From contig CAMDUE010000013.1 in NCBI GenBank assembly GCA_945877575.1, forward strand, positions 1 through 64,000: a stretch of 64,000 nt of DNA. Direction: 5' to 3'. The stretch's first letter is position 1; each line of letters opens with the position of its first letter. A program made the translations under genes and the position numbers. Below are positions 36,844 through 44,551 of the stretch, piece after piece. The DNA is from Chitinophaga pinensis (lineage in GTDB: Bacteria; Bacteroidota; Bacteroidia; NS11-12g; UBA955). The notes below the pieces were generated by a model. That model saw only the letters and a list, made by a program, of their open reading frames with translations. It ran no database searches and was not told where the DNA came from.

Positions 36844-39800
36844 ATGAAAAAATTAGCACTTTGGATGTTAGTAACCTTCTCAGCAGCAATATCTTTTGCT
36901 CAGGTTACCACATCGTCTATCGGTGGAACGATTCTATCTGGTGGAAATGCTGTTGACAACGCTTCCGTTACAGCGGTATTGACAACAACCAACGCAACTT
37001 ATGCTACACAAACACGTCAAGGTGGAGCGTTTGACATCTTCAACTTACAATCAGGTGGTCCTTACACAGTTACCATTGCCGCTCCCGGTCAAAAAACCGT
37101 TACAGTAGAAAACGTGTACCTAATTTTAGGTGAAAACTACAAATTGGATCTTGATTTGGCTACCGCCCTCGAAAAAATTGGCGAAGTTTCTGTCATCACT
37201 TCAAGAAATAGTGGTACAAAATCTGGTGCAAACTTCAACTTGTCTTCAAAACAGTTGAACACATTGCCAACCATCAACCGTTCTATTGATGATTTCACCA
37301 AATTCACACCTCAAGCGGGTGGAAACAACAGTTTCAACGGTCGTGATGGTCGTTTCAATAACATCACCATTGACGGAGCCAACTTCAATAACAACTTTGG
37401 CTTGAGCACCAACAACATGCCTGGTGGTGATGCTCAACCCATCTCTTTAGATGCAATTGAAGCCGTTCAAGTGAACGTTTCTCCTTATGATGTTCGTCAA
37501 AGTAACTTTACCGGTGCCGGTGTTAACGCAATCACCCGCAGCGGTTCGAACAAAACCGAAGGTTCAATCTACACCTTCTACAGAAATGAAAAAATGAATG
37601 GAACTAAAGTGGGTGATGTTGATTTAAAAGAAACCACCACTATTCCTGCTTCAACGGCAAACATTTATGGTTTCCGTTTAGGCGGTGCCATCAAAAAAGA
37701 TAAAGTTTTCTACTTTGTAAACTTTGAACAAGAAAACCGTTCTTTCCCAGGTTTAACTTGGGAAGCTACCGATGCAAACTCTAATCCCAACAATCCTAAC
37801 CTCTCTCGTGTAACCAAAGCTGATCTTGACGCCGTTCGTTCGCACTTGAAAACCAAATATGGTTATGAGACTGGCGAATACCAAGGTCTTGGAAATTTTG
37901 CAACTGCAAATACCAAATTCTTGGGACGTATTGACTGGAATATCAGCCAAAAACACAAATTCAGTGCTCGCTACAACTACGTAATCAACACCAACGATCA
38001 AATCACCAACGGAACCTCAGCTCCTACTCCTCGTTCTACCTCAAACCGTTGGTCAAACAACGCAATGAGTTATGAAAATTCATTGTATAACTTTACCAAC
38101 ACCGTTGGTTCGTTGTCTTTAGAATTAAAAAGCAACTTGAACAGCAAAATGTCTAATCAGTTGTTGGTAACAGGTACCCAAGTTGTAGACGCTCGTGGAT
38201 CTAACTCTACTCCTTTCCCATTCGTTGATATCAAGAAAGACGGCGATCAATACATTTCTTTTGGATATGAATTGTTCTCTTGGAACAACAAAGTAATCAA
38301 TAACACCTATTCATTTATTGACAACTTCACATACAACACCAATAAACACACTTTGACAGCTGGTGTTGCATTTGACTACATGTATGTAGGAAATAGCTTC
38401 ATGCGTTACGGTTCTACTTACTACCGTTACGATTCATTGAGCCAGTTCCTTAACGATGCTCAGCCTTCTGTTTTCGCCATCACCTACGGTTATAACGGAA
38501 ATAAAAATCCTATCGCTGAATTAGGTTTTGGACAAGCAGCGGCTTATGTTCAAGACGAATACCGTTTGAATAAGAACTTTAAATTGATTGGTGGATTGCG
38601 TTTAGACCTACCTATTTACTTTACAGAGCCTTTGGCTAACGCCGGTTTTGATAAATTCACAGACGCTTCTAAGCCCGTTTTCAAAAACCCAGAAGGAGAA
38701 AATTACATGTATGATCCTTCAAAATGGCCAACTGCCACTCCTTTGATCTCTCCTCGCGTTGGTTTCAACTACGATGTAAAGGGTGACAAGAGTCTAGTAG
38801 TTCGCGGTGGAACGGGTATCTTCACCGGTCGTTTACCCTTCGTTTGGTACACCAACCAACCTACCAATGGGTACGGATTGCAATCTACTTTGGAATTAAC
38901 CAAAAAAGCTGACCTAGATAAATATGGTATCACTCAATTTGAAGCAGATCCAGTTGCATATTTTGACTCTTTCCCTACTACCCCAGCATCTTTGCCTGCA
39001 ACCGGTGGTTCTTACGCTTTGGTAGATCCTAATTTCAACTTCCCACAAGTTTGGAGAACCAGCTTGGGTGTTGATTTCAAACTTCCTGGCGACATTGATT
39101 TCACCGCTGACATCATCTACACTAAGTCAGTTCGCGATATCTACCAGTTCGATGCAAACATGAAACCCTCTGATACCATGTTATTCAAAGGTACTGAGTG
39201 GGAAAGAGCCGGTTATTCTAAACCAGCCGCGCGCACCTACACTGGTAGTGTTCGTAATGCCATTGTATTGGCTAACACCAACCAAGGCAGTGGCTTGAGC
39301 TTTGCAGCTACTTTGAGCAAGACCTTCAAAAATGGTTTCAACACCTTCTTGAGTTATTCAATCAACAACACTCGCGACATCACCGCGAACCCAGGTTCTC
39401 AAGCAGCTTCTGCTTTCCAAAACAACGCCATCACTGGAACTACTTTGGGTGATAACCAAAACACTCCTTTCTTGTCATTCTCTCAATATTCTACTCCTCA
39501 CCGTGTAGTGGGTGGATTGTCTTACAAGTTTGAATACGCTAAGCGTTTTGCAACTACCGTTTCTTTGACTTACGCTGGATTCAACGCTGGTCGTTTCAAC
39601 TACACTTATTCTACCGACATCAACAACGATGGAATTACAGGAAACGATTTGATCTTCATTCACGAGTCTAAAGACATCAAATTCAAAGAATACACTGCAT
39701 CTGGAAAAACCATCACTGCTGATGAACAAGCTGTTGCTTGGGATGCTTACGTAGCACAAGATGCTTACTTGAGCAAGAATGTAGGTCAATTTGCTGATCG

Positions 39801-40113
39801 TTACGCTGCTAAAATGCCTTGGTTGCACCGCTTTGACTTGGCTATCTACCAAGATATTGCTCAAAAAATTGGTAAAACCGATCACAAATTGCAGTTGAGC
39901 GCTAACATCTTGAATATTGGTAATATGTTCAACTCTTCTTGGGGTATTGCTCAACAGTTAACCGTTAACAACGGTGCTGTTCTTAGAAGCAATACTGATG
40001 GAACTTACCAATTCAACGCTGTAAACGGTTTATTGCCAACCACCACCACTCGCGACGTTGTTAGCACTTCTTCTACTTGGGGAATGCAATTGGGCGTTCG
40101 TTACTTATTCTAA
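36844..40113 (+). CDS. Oar-like TonB-dependent receptor
   Basis: 1089 residues. Signal peptide 1-20 (SFAQ). A carboxypeptidase-regulatory-like domain lies at about 22-105 (SSIGGTILSGGNAVDNASVTA). The plug (about 115-240) has SKQLNTLPTINRSIDDF and NNFTIDGANFNNNFG-like sequence, and VQVNVSPYDVRQSNFTGAG is typical of the Oar group. A long barrel ends in the aromatic LGVRYLF. Such receptors import large substrates or display surface domains; the substrate is not evident. Strong use of a few codons (GGT, AAC, CGT) suggests high expression. It is monocistronic, with a clear terminator after the stop. Confidence 0.92.
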   Translation: MKKLALWMLVTFSAAISFAQVTTSSIGGTILSGGNAVDNASVTAVLTTTNATYATQTRQGGAFDIFNLQSGGPYTVTIAAPGQKTVTVENVYLILGENYKLDLDLATALEKIGEVSVITSRNSGTKSGANFNLSSKQLNTLPTINRSIDDFTKFTPQAGGNNSFNGRDGRFNNITIDGANFNNNFGLSTNNMPGGDAQPISLDAIEAVQVNVSPYDVRQSNFTGAGVNAITRSGSNKTEGSIYTFYRNEKMNGTKVGDVDLKETTTIPASTANIYGFRLGGAIKKDKVFYFVNFEQENRSFPGLTWEATDANSNPNNPNLSRVTKADLDAVRSHLKTKYGYETGEYQGLGNFATANTKFLGRIDWNISQKHKFSARYNYVINTNDQITNGTSAPTPRSTSNRWSNNAMSYENSLYNFTNTVGSLSLELKSNLNSKMSNQLLVTGTQVVDARGSNSTPFPFVDIKKDGDQYISFGYELFSWNNKVINNTYSFIDNFTYNTNKHTLTAGVAFDYMYVGNSFMRYGSTYYRYDSLSQFLNDAQPSVFAITYGYNGNKNPIAELGFGQAAAYVQDEYRLNKNFKLIGGLRLDLPIYFTEPLANAGFDKFTDASKPVFKNPEGENYMYDPSKWPTATPLISPRVGFNYDVKGDKSLVVRGGTGIFTGRLPFVWYTNQPTNGYGLQSTLELTKKADLDKYGITQFEADPVAYFDSFPTTPASLPATGGSYALVDPNFNFPQVWRTSLGVDFKLPGDIDFTADIIYTKSVRDIYQFDANMKPSDTMLFKGTEWERAGYSKPAARTYTGSVRNAIVLANTNQGSGLSFAATLSKTFKNGFNTFLSYSINNTRDITANPGSQAASAFQNNAITGTTLGDNQNTPFLSFSQYSTPHRVVGGLSYKFEYAKRFATTVSLTYAGFNAGRFNYTYSTDINNDGITGNDLIFIHESKDIKFKEYTASGKTITADEQAVAWDAYVAQDAYLSKNVGQFADRYAAKMPWLHRFDLAIYQDIAQKIGKTDHKLQLSANILNIGNMFNSSWGIAQQLTVNNGAVLRSNTDGTYQFNAVNGLLPTTTTRDVVSTSSTWGMQLGVRYLF

Positions 40114-40135
40114 CATAAACTTAAACGTTTAATAC

Positions 40136-40168
40136 GAGGCCGTCACTTTCGAGTGGCGGCCTTTTTTT
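40136..40168 (+). terminator. Rho-independent terminator after the TonB receptor
   Basis: Stem AGGCCGTCACT / AGTGGCGGCCT with TTCG loop and a T7 run. Confidence 0.9.
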
Positions 40169-40181
40169 GTATTTTTGAGGG

Positions 40182-40979
40182 ATGTCTGACTCCACTTCAA
40201 ACAAACCCCTCATTCTCATCAGCAACGACGACGGTATCACCGCTCCCGGAATTCAAGCCCTCATTTCAGTCATGAAAGAACTCGGCGAAGTCATTGTGGT
40301 AGCTCCAGATAAACCTCAAAGCGCTATGGGACATGCCATCACCATCAACCAAACCATTCGCCTCACCGAAGTACACATGTACGAAGGCGTTCGTGCCTTC
40401 CAATGCTCTGGAACTCCCGTAGATTGCGTGAAACTTGCCATTGATAAGGTACTTGATGGACGCAAACCCAACCTCATGGTATCTGGCATCAACCACGGCT
40501 CAAACGCCTCCATCAATGTCATTTACTCCGGTACCATGTCAGCAGCCGTAGAAGCCGCCATCGATGGAATGCCCGCCATCGGATTTTCCCTTTGCGATTA
40601 CCGCTGGGAAGCCGATTTCGAATCCATCAAACCCTACATCAAACAAATTGCCCACGAAACACTCAAAAGAGGTTTACCCTACGGAACCTTATTAAATGTC
40701 AATATCCCTGTCCCCAAAGAAGGAAATAAAATCAAAGGCATCAAGGTTTGCCGTCAAGCTCAAGCCAAATGGAAGGAAGACTTTGACGCCCGACAAGATC
40801 CTTTTGGACGCACGTACTATTGGATGACCGGTCAATTTGTAAACATGGACAAAGGCGAAGACACCGATCAGTGGGCCTTGAACAACGACTATGTATCAGT
40901 GGTGCCCACCATGTTTGACCTCACAGATCATCAGCGTATTTCCCTCATCAACCAATGGAATCTACAAACTCATGAATAA
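40182..40979 (+). CDS. surE: 5'/3'-nucleotidase SurE
   Basis: 265 residues, normal length. N-terminal LILISNDDGITAPGI holds the metal-binding Asp-Asp, VVAPDKPQSAMGHAIT the Ser/Asn ligand region, and VSGINHGSNAS the conserved GxNxG motif. The enzyme removes phosphate from 5'- and 3'-nucleotides in the cytoplasm with a divalent metal. The next gene's ATG overlaps its 3' end by 8 nt, and lpxB follows, so surE, a small membrane protein and lpxB form an operon. Confidence 0.95.
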   Translation: MSDSTSNKPLILISNDDGITAPGIQALISVMKELGEVIVVAPDKPQSAMGHAITINQTIRLTEVHMYEGVRAFQCSGTPVDCVKLAIDKVLDGRKPNLMVSGINHGSNASINVIYSGTMSAAVEAAIDGMPAIGFSLCDYRWEADFESIKPYIKQIAHETLKRGLPYGTLLNVNIPVPKEGNKIKGIKVCRQAQAKWKEDFDARQDPFGRTYYWMTGQFVNMDKGEDTDQWALNNDYVSVVPTMFDLTDHQRISLINQWNLQTHE

Positions 40980-41283
40980 TCAACCCCTGAAACCCAACGT
41001 TACTCACATTCTGGTTGGAATCATAGCAGCCCTGATTGTACCCCTTTTGGTGGGCATGCCCATTGCACATTTTCAAGGAATCCAACCCATTAATTTTCTC
41101 AAAGCCATCAAAAGCCTGAGCCAAGCATACAATACCGCATTTCAAGTAGGCGTAGTTGCCGATGTGGGAATTTTCTTCCTTCTGATGAAACAAGATAAAC
41201 ACATTTTCTGGGCACGCGGCTGGATGATTGGCACCATGATCATGGCCACCATCGCTCTGGTACGCATCGCCGAAGGATTCTAA
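40972..41283 (+). CDS. Small three-helix membrane protein, unknown
   Basis: 103 residues from the ATG at 40972, overlapping the end of surE by 8 nt. Hydrophobic helices are at about 13-33, 60-75 and 82-99 (MIGTMIMATIALVRIA). I do not recognise a family; small membrane proteins in this position between surE and lpxB occur in related genomes as far as I know, but no function is established. lpxB starts 12 nt downstream. Confidence 0.65.
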   Translation: MNNQPLKPNVTHILVGIIAALIVPLLVGMPIAHFQGIQPINFLKAIKSLSQAYNTAFQVGVVADVGIFFLLMKQDKHIFWARGWMIGTMIMATIALVRIAEGF

Positions 41284-41295
41284 ACCCCATTTCAG

Positions 41296-42456
41296 ATGTC
41301 TAAAAAGCTCTTTTTCTTTGCCGGGGAAGCCAGTGGCGATCAACACGCCTCGGTCATGATTCGCAAAATCAAAGAATCTGAGCCCGAAACCGAAATCGTT
41401 TGCTGGGGTGGCGACCTCATGCAAGCCGCCGGTGCCACCCTGCTCTCCCACTACCGCGACCGAAACGTCATGGGACTGATTGAAGTCCTCAAAAACCTGC
41501 GCACCATTCGCCGGTTCATGCATCAAGCCCGCGAAGACATCTTAAGCCACCGCCCCGACAAAGTCGTATTCGTTGACAATCCCGGTTTTAACCTTCCACT
41601 AGCCAAATACGCCCATTCTCTGGGCATCTTTGTACATTGGTACATTGCGCCCAAGGCCTGGGCCTGGAACGAAGGGCGCATCAAAACCATGCGCAAAGTC
41701 ATTGACCAGCTAGACGTCATTTTCCCCTTCGAAGTCGAATTCTTCACCTCCCGCGGCATGCCCTGCACCTACGTTGGCAATCCCACACTTGAGTTTATTC
41801 AAGGGTTTCGGGGATCGGGTTTCGGGGATCGGGGATCGGGTTTCGGGAGTCAGGTTTCGGGTGACAGGTTTCAGGGGGCAGACCACAGACCACGGACCAC
41901 CGACTACGGACTATCGACCACGGACCACGGACTTCAGACCATCGCATTGCTCCCCGGCTCTCGTCCGAACGAAGTCCAGCATTTGTTGCCCATCTTTGTC
42001 AAAACGGCACAGACTTACAGTCCAAGTGCGAGAATTGTGATAGCCGGTGCACCCAGCTTATCAGAAGATTTCTACCAAAACATCCTCACCGCACACCACT
42101 TAAACGCCGATATTTTATTTCAATCAACGCACCAGATATTACACGAGGCTTCTATTTCCGGGGGATATGCCCTGGTTGCATCGGGCACAGCTACCTTAGA
42201 AACCGCGTTGCATAGAGTCCCACAAATTGTAGCCTACCGTGTTCATCCCGTCACTTATTGGGTAGGAAAGTACCTTTTGGGTATCAAACACGTAAGTTTA
42301 GTAAACATATTACTGAAGCGCGAGCTCATAGAAGAGCACCTTCAAAACCTCACCATACCCACCCTCAGCGCCGCCCTCGACCGACTCTCAAAAAACCGCA
42401 CCCAAATTTTATCGGGTTACGACGAGTTGGAAGGGATGTTGACTCTTGGTCAATAG
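41296..42456 (+). CDS. lpxB: Lipid-A-disaccharide synthase with in-frame heptad-repeat insertion
   Basis: 386 residues. It joins UDP-diacylglucosamine to lipid X to form the lipid A disaccharide at the inner membrane. FFFAGEASGDQHAS opens the protein, DNPGFNLPLAKY and YIAPKAWAWNEGRIK follow, then VGNPTLEF; the C-terminal half resumes with IALLPGSRPNEVQHLLP and ends with ASGTATLETAL and the YRVHPVTYWVGKYLL stretch. Between the halves, residues about 170-215 are encoded exactly by 138 nt of 7-nt repeats (41803-41940) and read as RGSGFGDRGSGFGSQ and TTDYGLSTTDHGLQT. The insert replaces a normally variable linker between the two Rossmann-like halves. All key motifs remain, so the protein is probably active. 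Confidence 0.93.
   Translation: MSKKLFFFAGEASGDQHASVMIRKIKESEPETEIVCWGGDLMQAAGATLLSHYRDRNVMGLIEVLKNLRTIRRFMHQAREDILSHRPDKVVFVDNPGFNLPLAKYAHSLGIFVHWYIAPKAWAWNEGRIKTMRKVIDQLDVIFPFEVEFFTSRGMPCTYVGNPTLEFIQGFRGSGFGDRGSGFGSQVSGDRFQGADHRPRTTDYGLSTTDHGLQTIALLPGSRPNEVQHLLPIFVKTAQTYSPSARIVIAGAPSLSEDFYQNILTAHHLNADILFQSTHQILHEASISGGYALVASGTATLETALHRVPQIVAYRVHPVTYWVGKYLLGIKHVSLVNILLKRELIEEHLQNLTIPTLSAALDRLSKNRTQILSGYDELEGMLTLGQ
41803..41940 (+). repeat. Heptanucleotide repeat array R4 inside lpxB
   Basis: 19 full 7-nt units plus 5 nt: first GGGTTTC/GGGGATC types, then GGACCAC/CGACTAC types. Total 138 nt, divisible by three, so the lpxB frame is kept. Confidence 0.97.
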
Positions 42457-42460
42457 TAGA

Positions 42461-42629
42461 TGGTACATGGTACATGGTACATGGTACATGGTACTTGGTC
42501 CTTGGTACAAGGTACATGGTCTGTGGTCTGAAACCTGAAAACCGAAACCTGTTACCCGAAGCCCGAAGCCCGTCACCCGAAGCCCAAAACCCGAAACCCA
42601 GTACCAAGGACCATGTACCAATTACCATT
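42461..42629. repeat. Heptanucleotide repeat array R5
   Basis: Starts 4 nt after the lpxB stop. First TGGTACA units, then GGTCTGT, GAAACCT, GAAGCCC, GTCACCC and GAAACCC types, ending in GTACCAA/CCATGTACC. About 24 units before the tRNA-Pro gene. Confidence 0.95.
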
Positions 42630-42745
42630 TGCAAGATTGGTCAAAAGATGATACTTTTGCAGTCCCCAAAAGGGTGACCCGTTCCCATGCACCAAGAACA
42701 CCGGGATTAGGAGTATTTCTTTCAAGAAAAATCCAATCAAAAAAT

Positions 42746-42819
42746 CGGGATGTAGCGCAGCCCGGTAGCGCACTTGCATGGGGTGCAAGGGGTCGTGAGT
42801 TCGAATCTCGCCATCCCGA
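42746..42819 (+). tRNA. tRNA-Pro (GGG)
   Basis: Cloverleaf with acceptor CGGGATG/CATCCCG, anticodon stem CTTGC/GCAAG, loop ATGGGGT giving anticodon GGG, T arm with GAGTTCGAATCTC, discriminator A. CCA is not encoded. Confidence 0.93.
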
Positions 42820-42831
42820 CCCAGTAAAATC

Positions 42832-42860
42832 AAGGCCTCAGAGCAATTTGGGGCTTTTTT
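42832..42860 (+). terminator. Terminator after tRNA-Pro
   Basis: AAGGCCTC pairs with GGGGCTTT (two G-T pairs) and is followed by a T run. Confidence 0.55.
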
Positions 42861-42924
42861 AATTTTACCCGGTTTACATATGGTTTACATTTTAAGAAGT
42901 GTTTTTCAACTCTTTTTAAATTTG

Positions 42925-42932
42925 TATTTTTG
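42925..42932 (+). promoter_or_regulatory. -7 promoter box of a small orphan gene
   Basis: TATTTTTG, 5 nt before the ATG at 42938. Confidence 0.4.
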
Positions 42933-42937
42933 GACAA

Positions 42938-43141
42938 ATGCAAAATTTCTACCATTGGAATCAGATTGAAGAATTTCTTTCAAATTTTTTAACTAAACCA
43001 CTGGTCCAATATTCAGGGAGTATTATACTTCCGATACTTAAAAAGATTTTAAGTAATAACTCAAAAGACAAAACATCAAATAATTTATGGGTAAAAGAAT
43101 TGATGAACTGTATCCAAGAATTATCCAAACTAACCTTTTAA
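42938..43141 (+). CDS. Hypothetical 67-residue protein in AT-rich patch
   Basis: Not recognised. A mostly helical small protein with a hydrophobic middle (about 20-37, KPLVQYSGSIILPILKKIL) that could be an amphipathic or membrane-touching helix. Its base composition is lower in GC than the operon upstream. A -7 box directly before the ATG supports expression. It lies just after tRNA-Pro, a frequent site for inserted DNA. Confidence 0.4.
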   Translation: MQNFYHWNQIEEFLSNFLTKPLVQYSGSIILPILKKILSNNSKDKTSNNLWVKELMNCIQELSKLTF

Positions 43142-43226
43142 CCCACTTTATTTAATTTTGATTCATAGATTTGATATTGATCTCAATAATATAGTTCAGC
43201 CAAAATAAAATTTTAAGCACAATTAG

Positions 43227-43730
43227 ATGAATTTCAAAATTCACACAACAGCCATTTACAATTGCTCACTAGAGAGGGCGTTTAAAGCCCCTATCTTATG
43301 CGATGTTACAAAAGTTCATACAGGATACGGACTAATGCCAAGGGTGACGAGAACAACCAATGATCTGGATTGGGGAAAAGTCGGTTCGATAAAAAATGTG
43401 TATGCCGACAAATCTTTGACCTTTAAAGGTGGGGAAGTTTCAACAGATGAAATAATTGAACGTATTGAAAATAAATACTGGAAAGCAGAAGTTGGAAATT
43501 TCAAATCTTGGATGTTAAATATTTGGAAATTCACCTTTGAGTGGACAACCATAGAAATTGAGCCCGATAAAATAAAAATCAACTACGACTACACAATTCA
43601 TGGGAAAGGTATCCTATTCATTCCTTTTCAATGGCTATTTGCGAATGTCTTTTATACAAGATACATGAAACAAGTTCTGGAGAACGTGAGAAAAATGGCT
43701 GAAGGAGATGAACCATTTTTGTACGACTAA
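43227..43730 (+). CDS. SRPBCC-like (START/Bet v1 fold) protein
   Basis: 167 residues. The opening KIHTTAIYNCSLERAFKAPILCDV is the first strand-helix of the SRPBCC fold, a middle run of strands (LTFKGGEVSTDEIIERIENKYW) follows, and a long C-terminal helix (about 143-160, TRYMKQVLENVRKMAEG) closes the pocket. Such proteins bind hydrophobic ligands; the ligand is unknown here. It is in the AT-rich patch after tRNA-Pro with no operon partner. Confidence 0.7.
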   Translation: MNFKIHTTAIYNCSLERAFKAPILCDVTKVHTGYGLMPRVTRTTNDLDWGKVGSIKNVYADKSLTFKGGEVSTDEIIERIENKYWKAEVGNFKSWMLNIWKFTFEWTTIEIEPDKIKINYDYTIHGKGILFIPFQWLFANVFYTRYMKQVLENVRKMAEGDEPFLYD

Positions 43731-43840
43731 TATATATTCAATTTGATCTATTAGAAAAAATAAAATCATGAATCATCATGAAATACTTTGAAATCGCCAC
43801 CCTAGGGATAATACATAGTGTATAGAAGATTAAGAAAACC

Positions 43841-43920
43841 ATGCGAATTTCTGCAATCATCATAATTTTTGTTTAATTAGTTTCTTGTAATCAAGAAAAT
43901 ATAATTCCAATCCAAAACTT
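43841..43920 (+). pseudogene. Remnant of a lipoprotein gene start
   Basis: ATG at 43841 reads MRISAIIIIFV, then a TAA, then LVSCNQENIIPIQNF in the same frame. Ignoring the TAA this is a lipoprotein signal peptide with a lipobox Cys. No body follows, so it looks like the decayed 5' end of a lost gene. Confidence 0.4.
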
Positions 43921-43961
43921 CAAAACGCTATGTTGCATTTTAATACAACTCAACAGACAAC

Positions 43962-44480
43962 ATGAAACCTGTAAAATCAACATCGGAAATATTAGCATAT
44001 AAAGTCCTCAATAGAAACGTTGATAAAACATGGATTGATTGGGCCGTTGACATGCTAATGGCAGGTTTTGACACTGAAAATTTAACCATGCTTGCCGGTG
44101 AAAGCGCGCCTTTTAATCAATTCCAAATGCAAGAACTTACAGACAGAGTTTTAACGGAATTGCAACTTGACTACTCAGATAAACATAAAATAATAAAGAA
44201 CTACACATGTTATCTCATTGATAAATCGCTTGACGGGGAAATCGATAACTTAAAAGTACTTAACATCCTGAAAGACATTTGTATAGAACTTAATTATGAG
44301 AAATACTTGTATGACTTCTATACACTTTACTTTGCAAAAGACGACTTATCCTATTCAGAAAATCAATGGTATTGGGATGGAGCTACAAGGGAGAATATTG
44401 ATAAAATAATTAACGCCTATTTCACAACTTGGAAATCCAAATGGTTGTCAGTTGAATTAACCTTTTTGAAGGGAACGTAA
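43962..44480 (+). CDS. Hypothetical 172-residue cytosolic protein
   Basis: Not recognised. It has no signal or membrane segment and is helical and acidic, with WIDWAVDMLMAGFDTENLTMLAGE near residues 27-50 and several Tyr-rich stretches toward the end (YEKYLYDFYTLYF). The general look (about 170 residues, helical, orphan, AT-rich surroundings) resembles small immunity-type proteins, but no toxin is adjacent and I make no functional claim. A broken lipoprotein start precedes it. Confidence 0.5.
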   Translation: MKPVKSTSEILAYKVLNRNVDKTWIDWAVDMLMAGFDTENLTMLAGESAPFNQFQMQELTDRVLTELQLDYSDKHKIIKNYTCYLIDKSLDGEIDNLKVLNILKDICIELNYEKYLYDFYTLYFAKDDLSYSENQWYWDGATRENIDKIINAYFTTWKSKWLSVELTFLKGT

Positions 44481-44537
44481 ATCTTGTTGACAAGAAATAT
44501 AGACTTTCAAGAAAAATTCATCTCCACATAAATCATC

Positions 44538-44545
44538 TACCTTTG
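44538..44545 (+). promoter_or_regulatory. -7 promoter box of the GH16 gene
   Basis: TACCTTTG, 6 nt before the ATG at 44552. It decides the start: the TTG at 44543 lies inside the box and cannot be transcribed as a start. Confidence 0.55.
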
Positions 44546-44551
44546 CCCCGC

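Noticed and set aside
40948-41526. 192-residue minus-strand frame across the surE-lpxB junction
   Set aside because: Antisense shadow of three recognised plus-strand genes; no domain and no promoter.
42258-42677. Plus- and minus-strand open frames around array R5 (Pro/Ser/Tyr-rich repeats)
   Set aside because: They overlap the real lpxB gene or consist of 7-nt repeat DNA that is open in all frames.
42860-44480. Prophage or integrative element
   Set aside because: No integrase, structural phage gene, or duplicated tRNA end could be seen; only a possible accessory patch is claimed.
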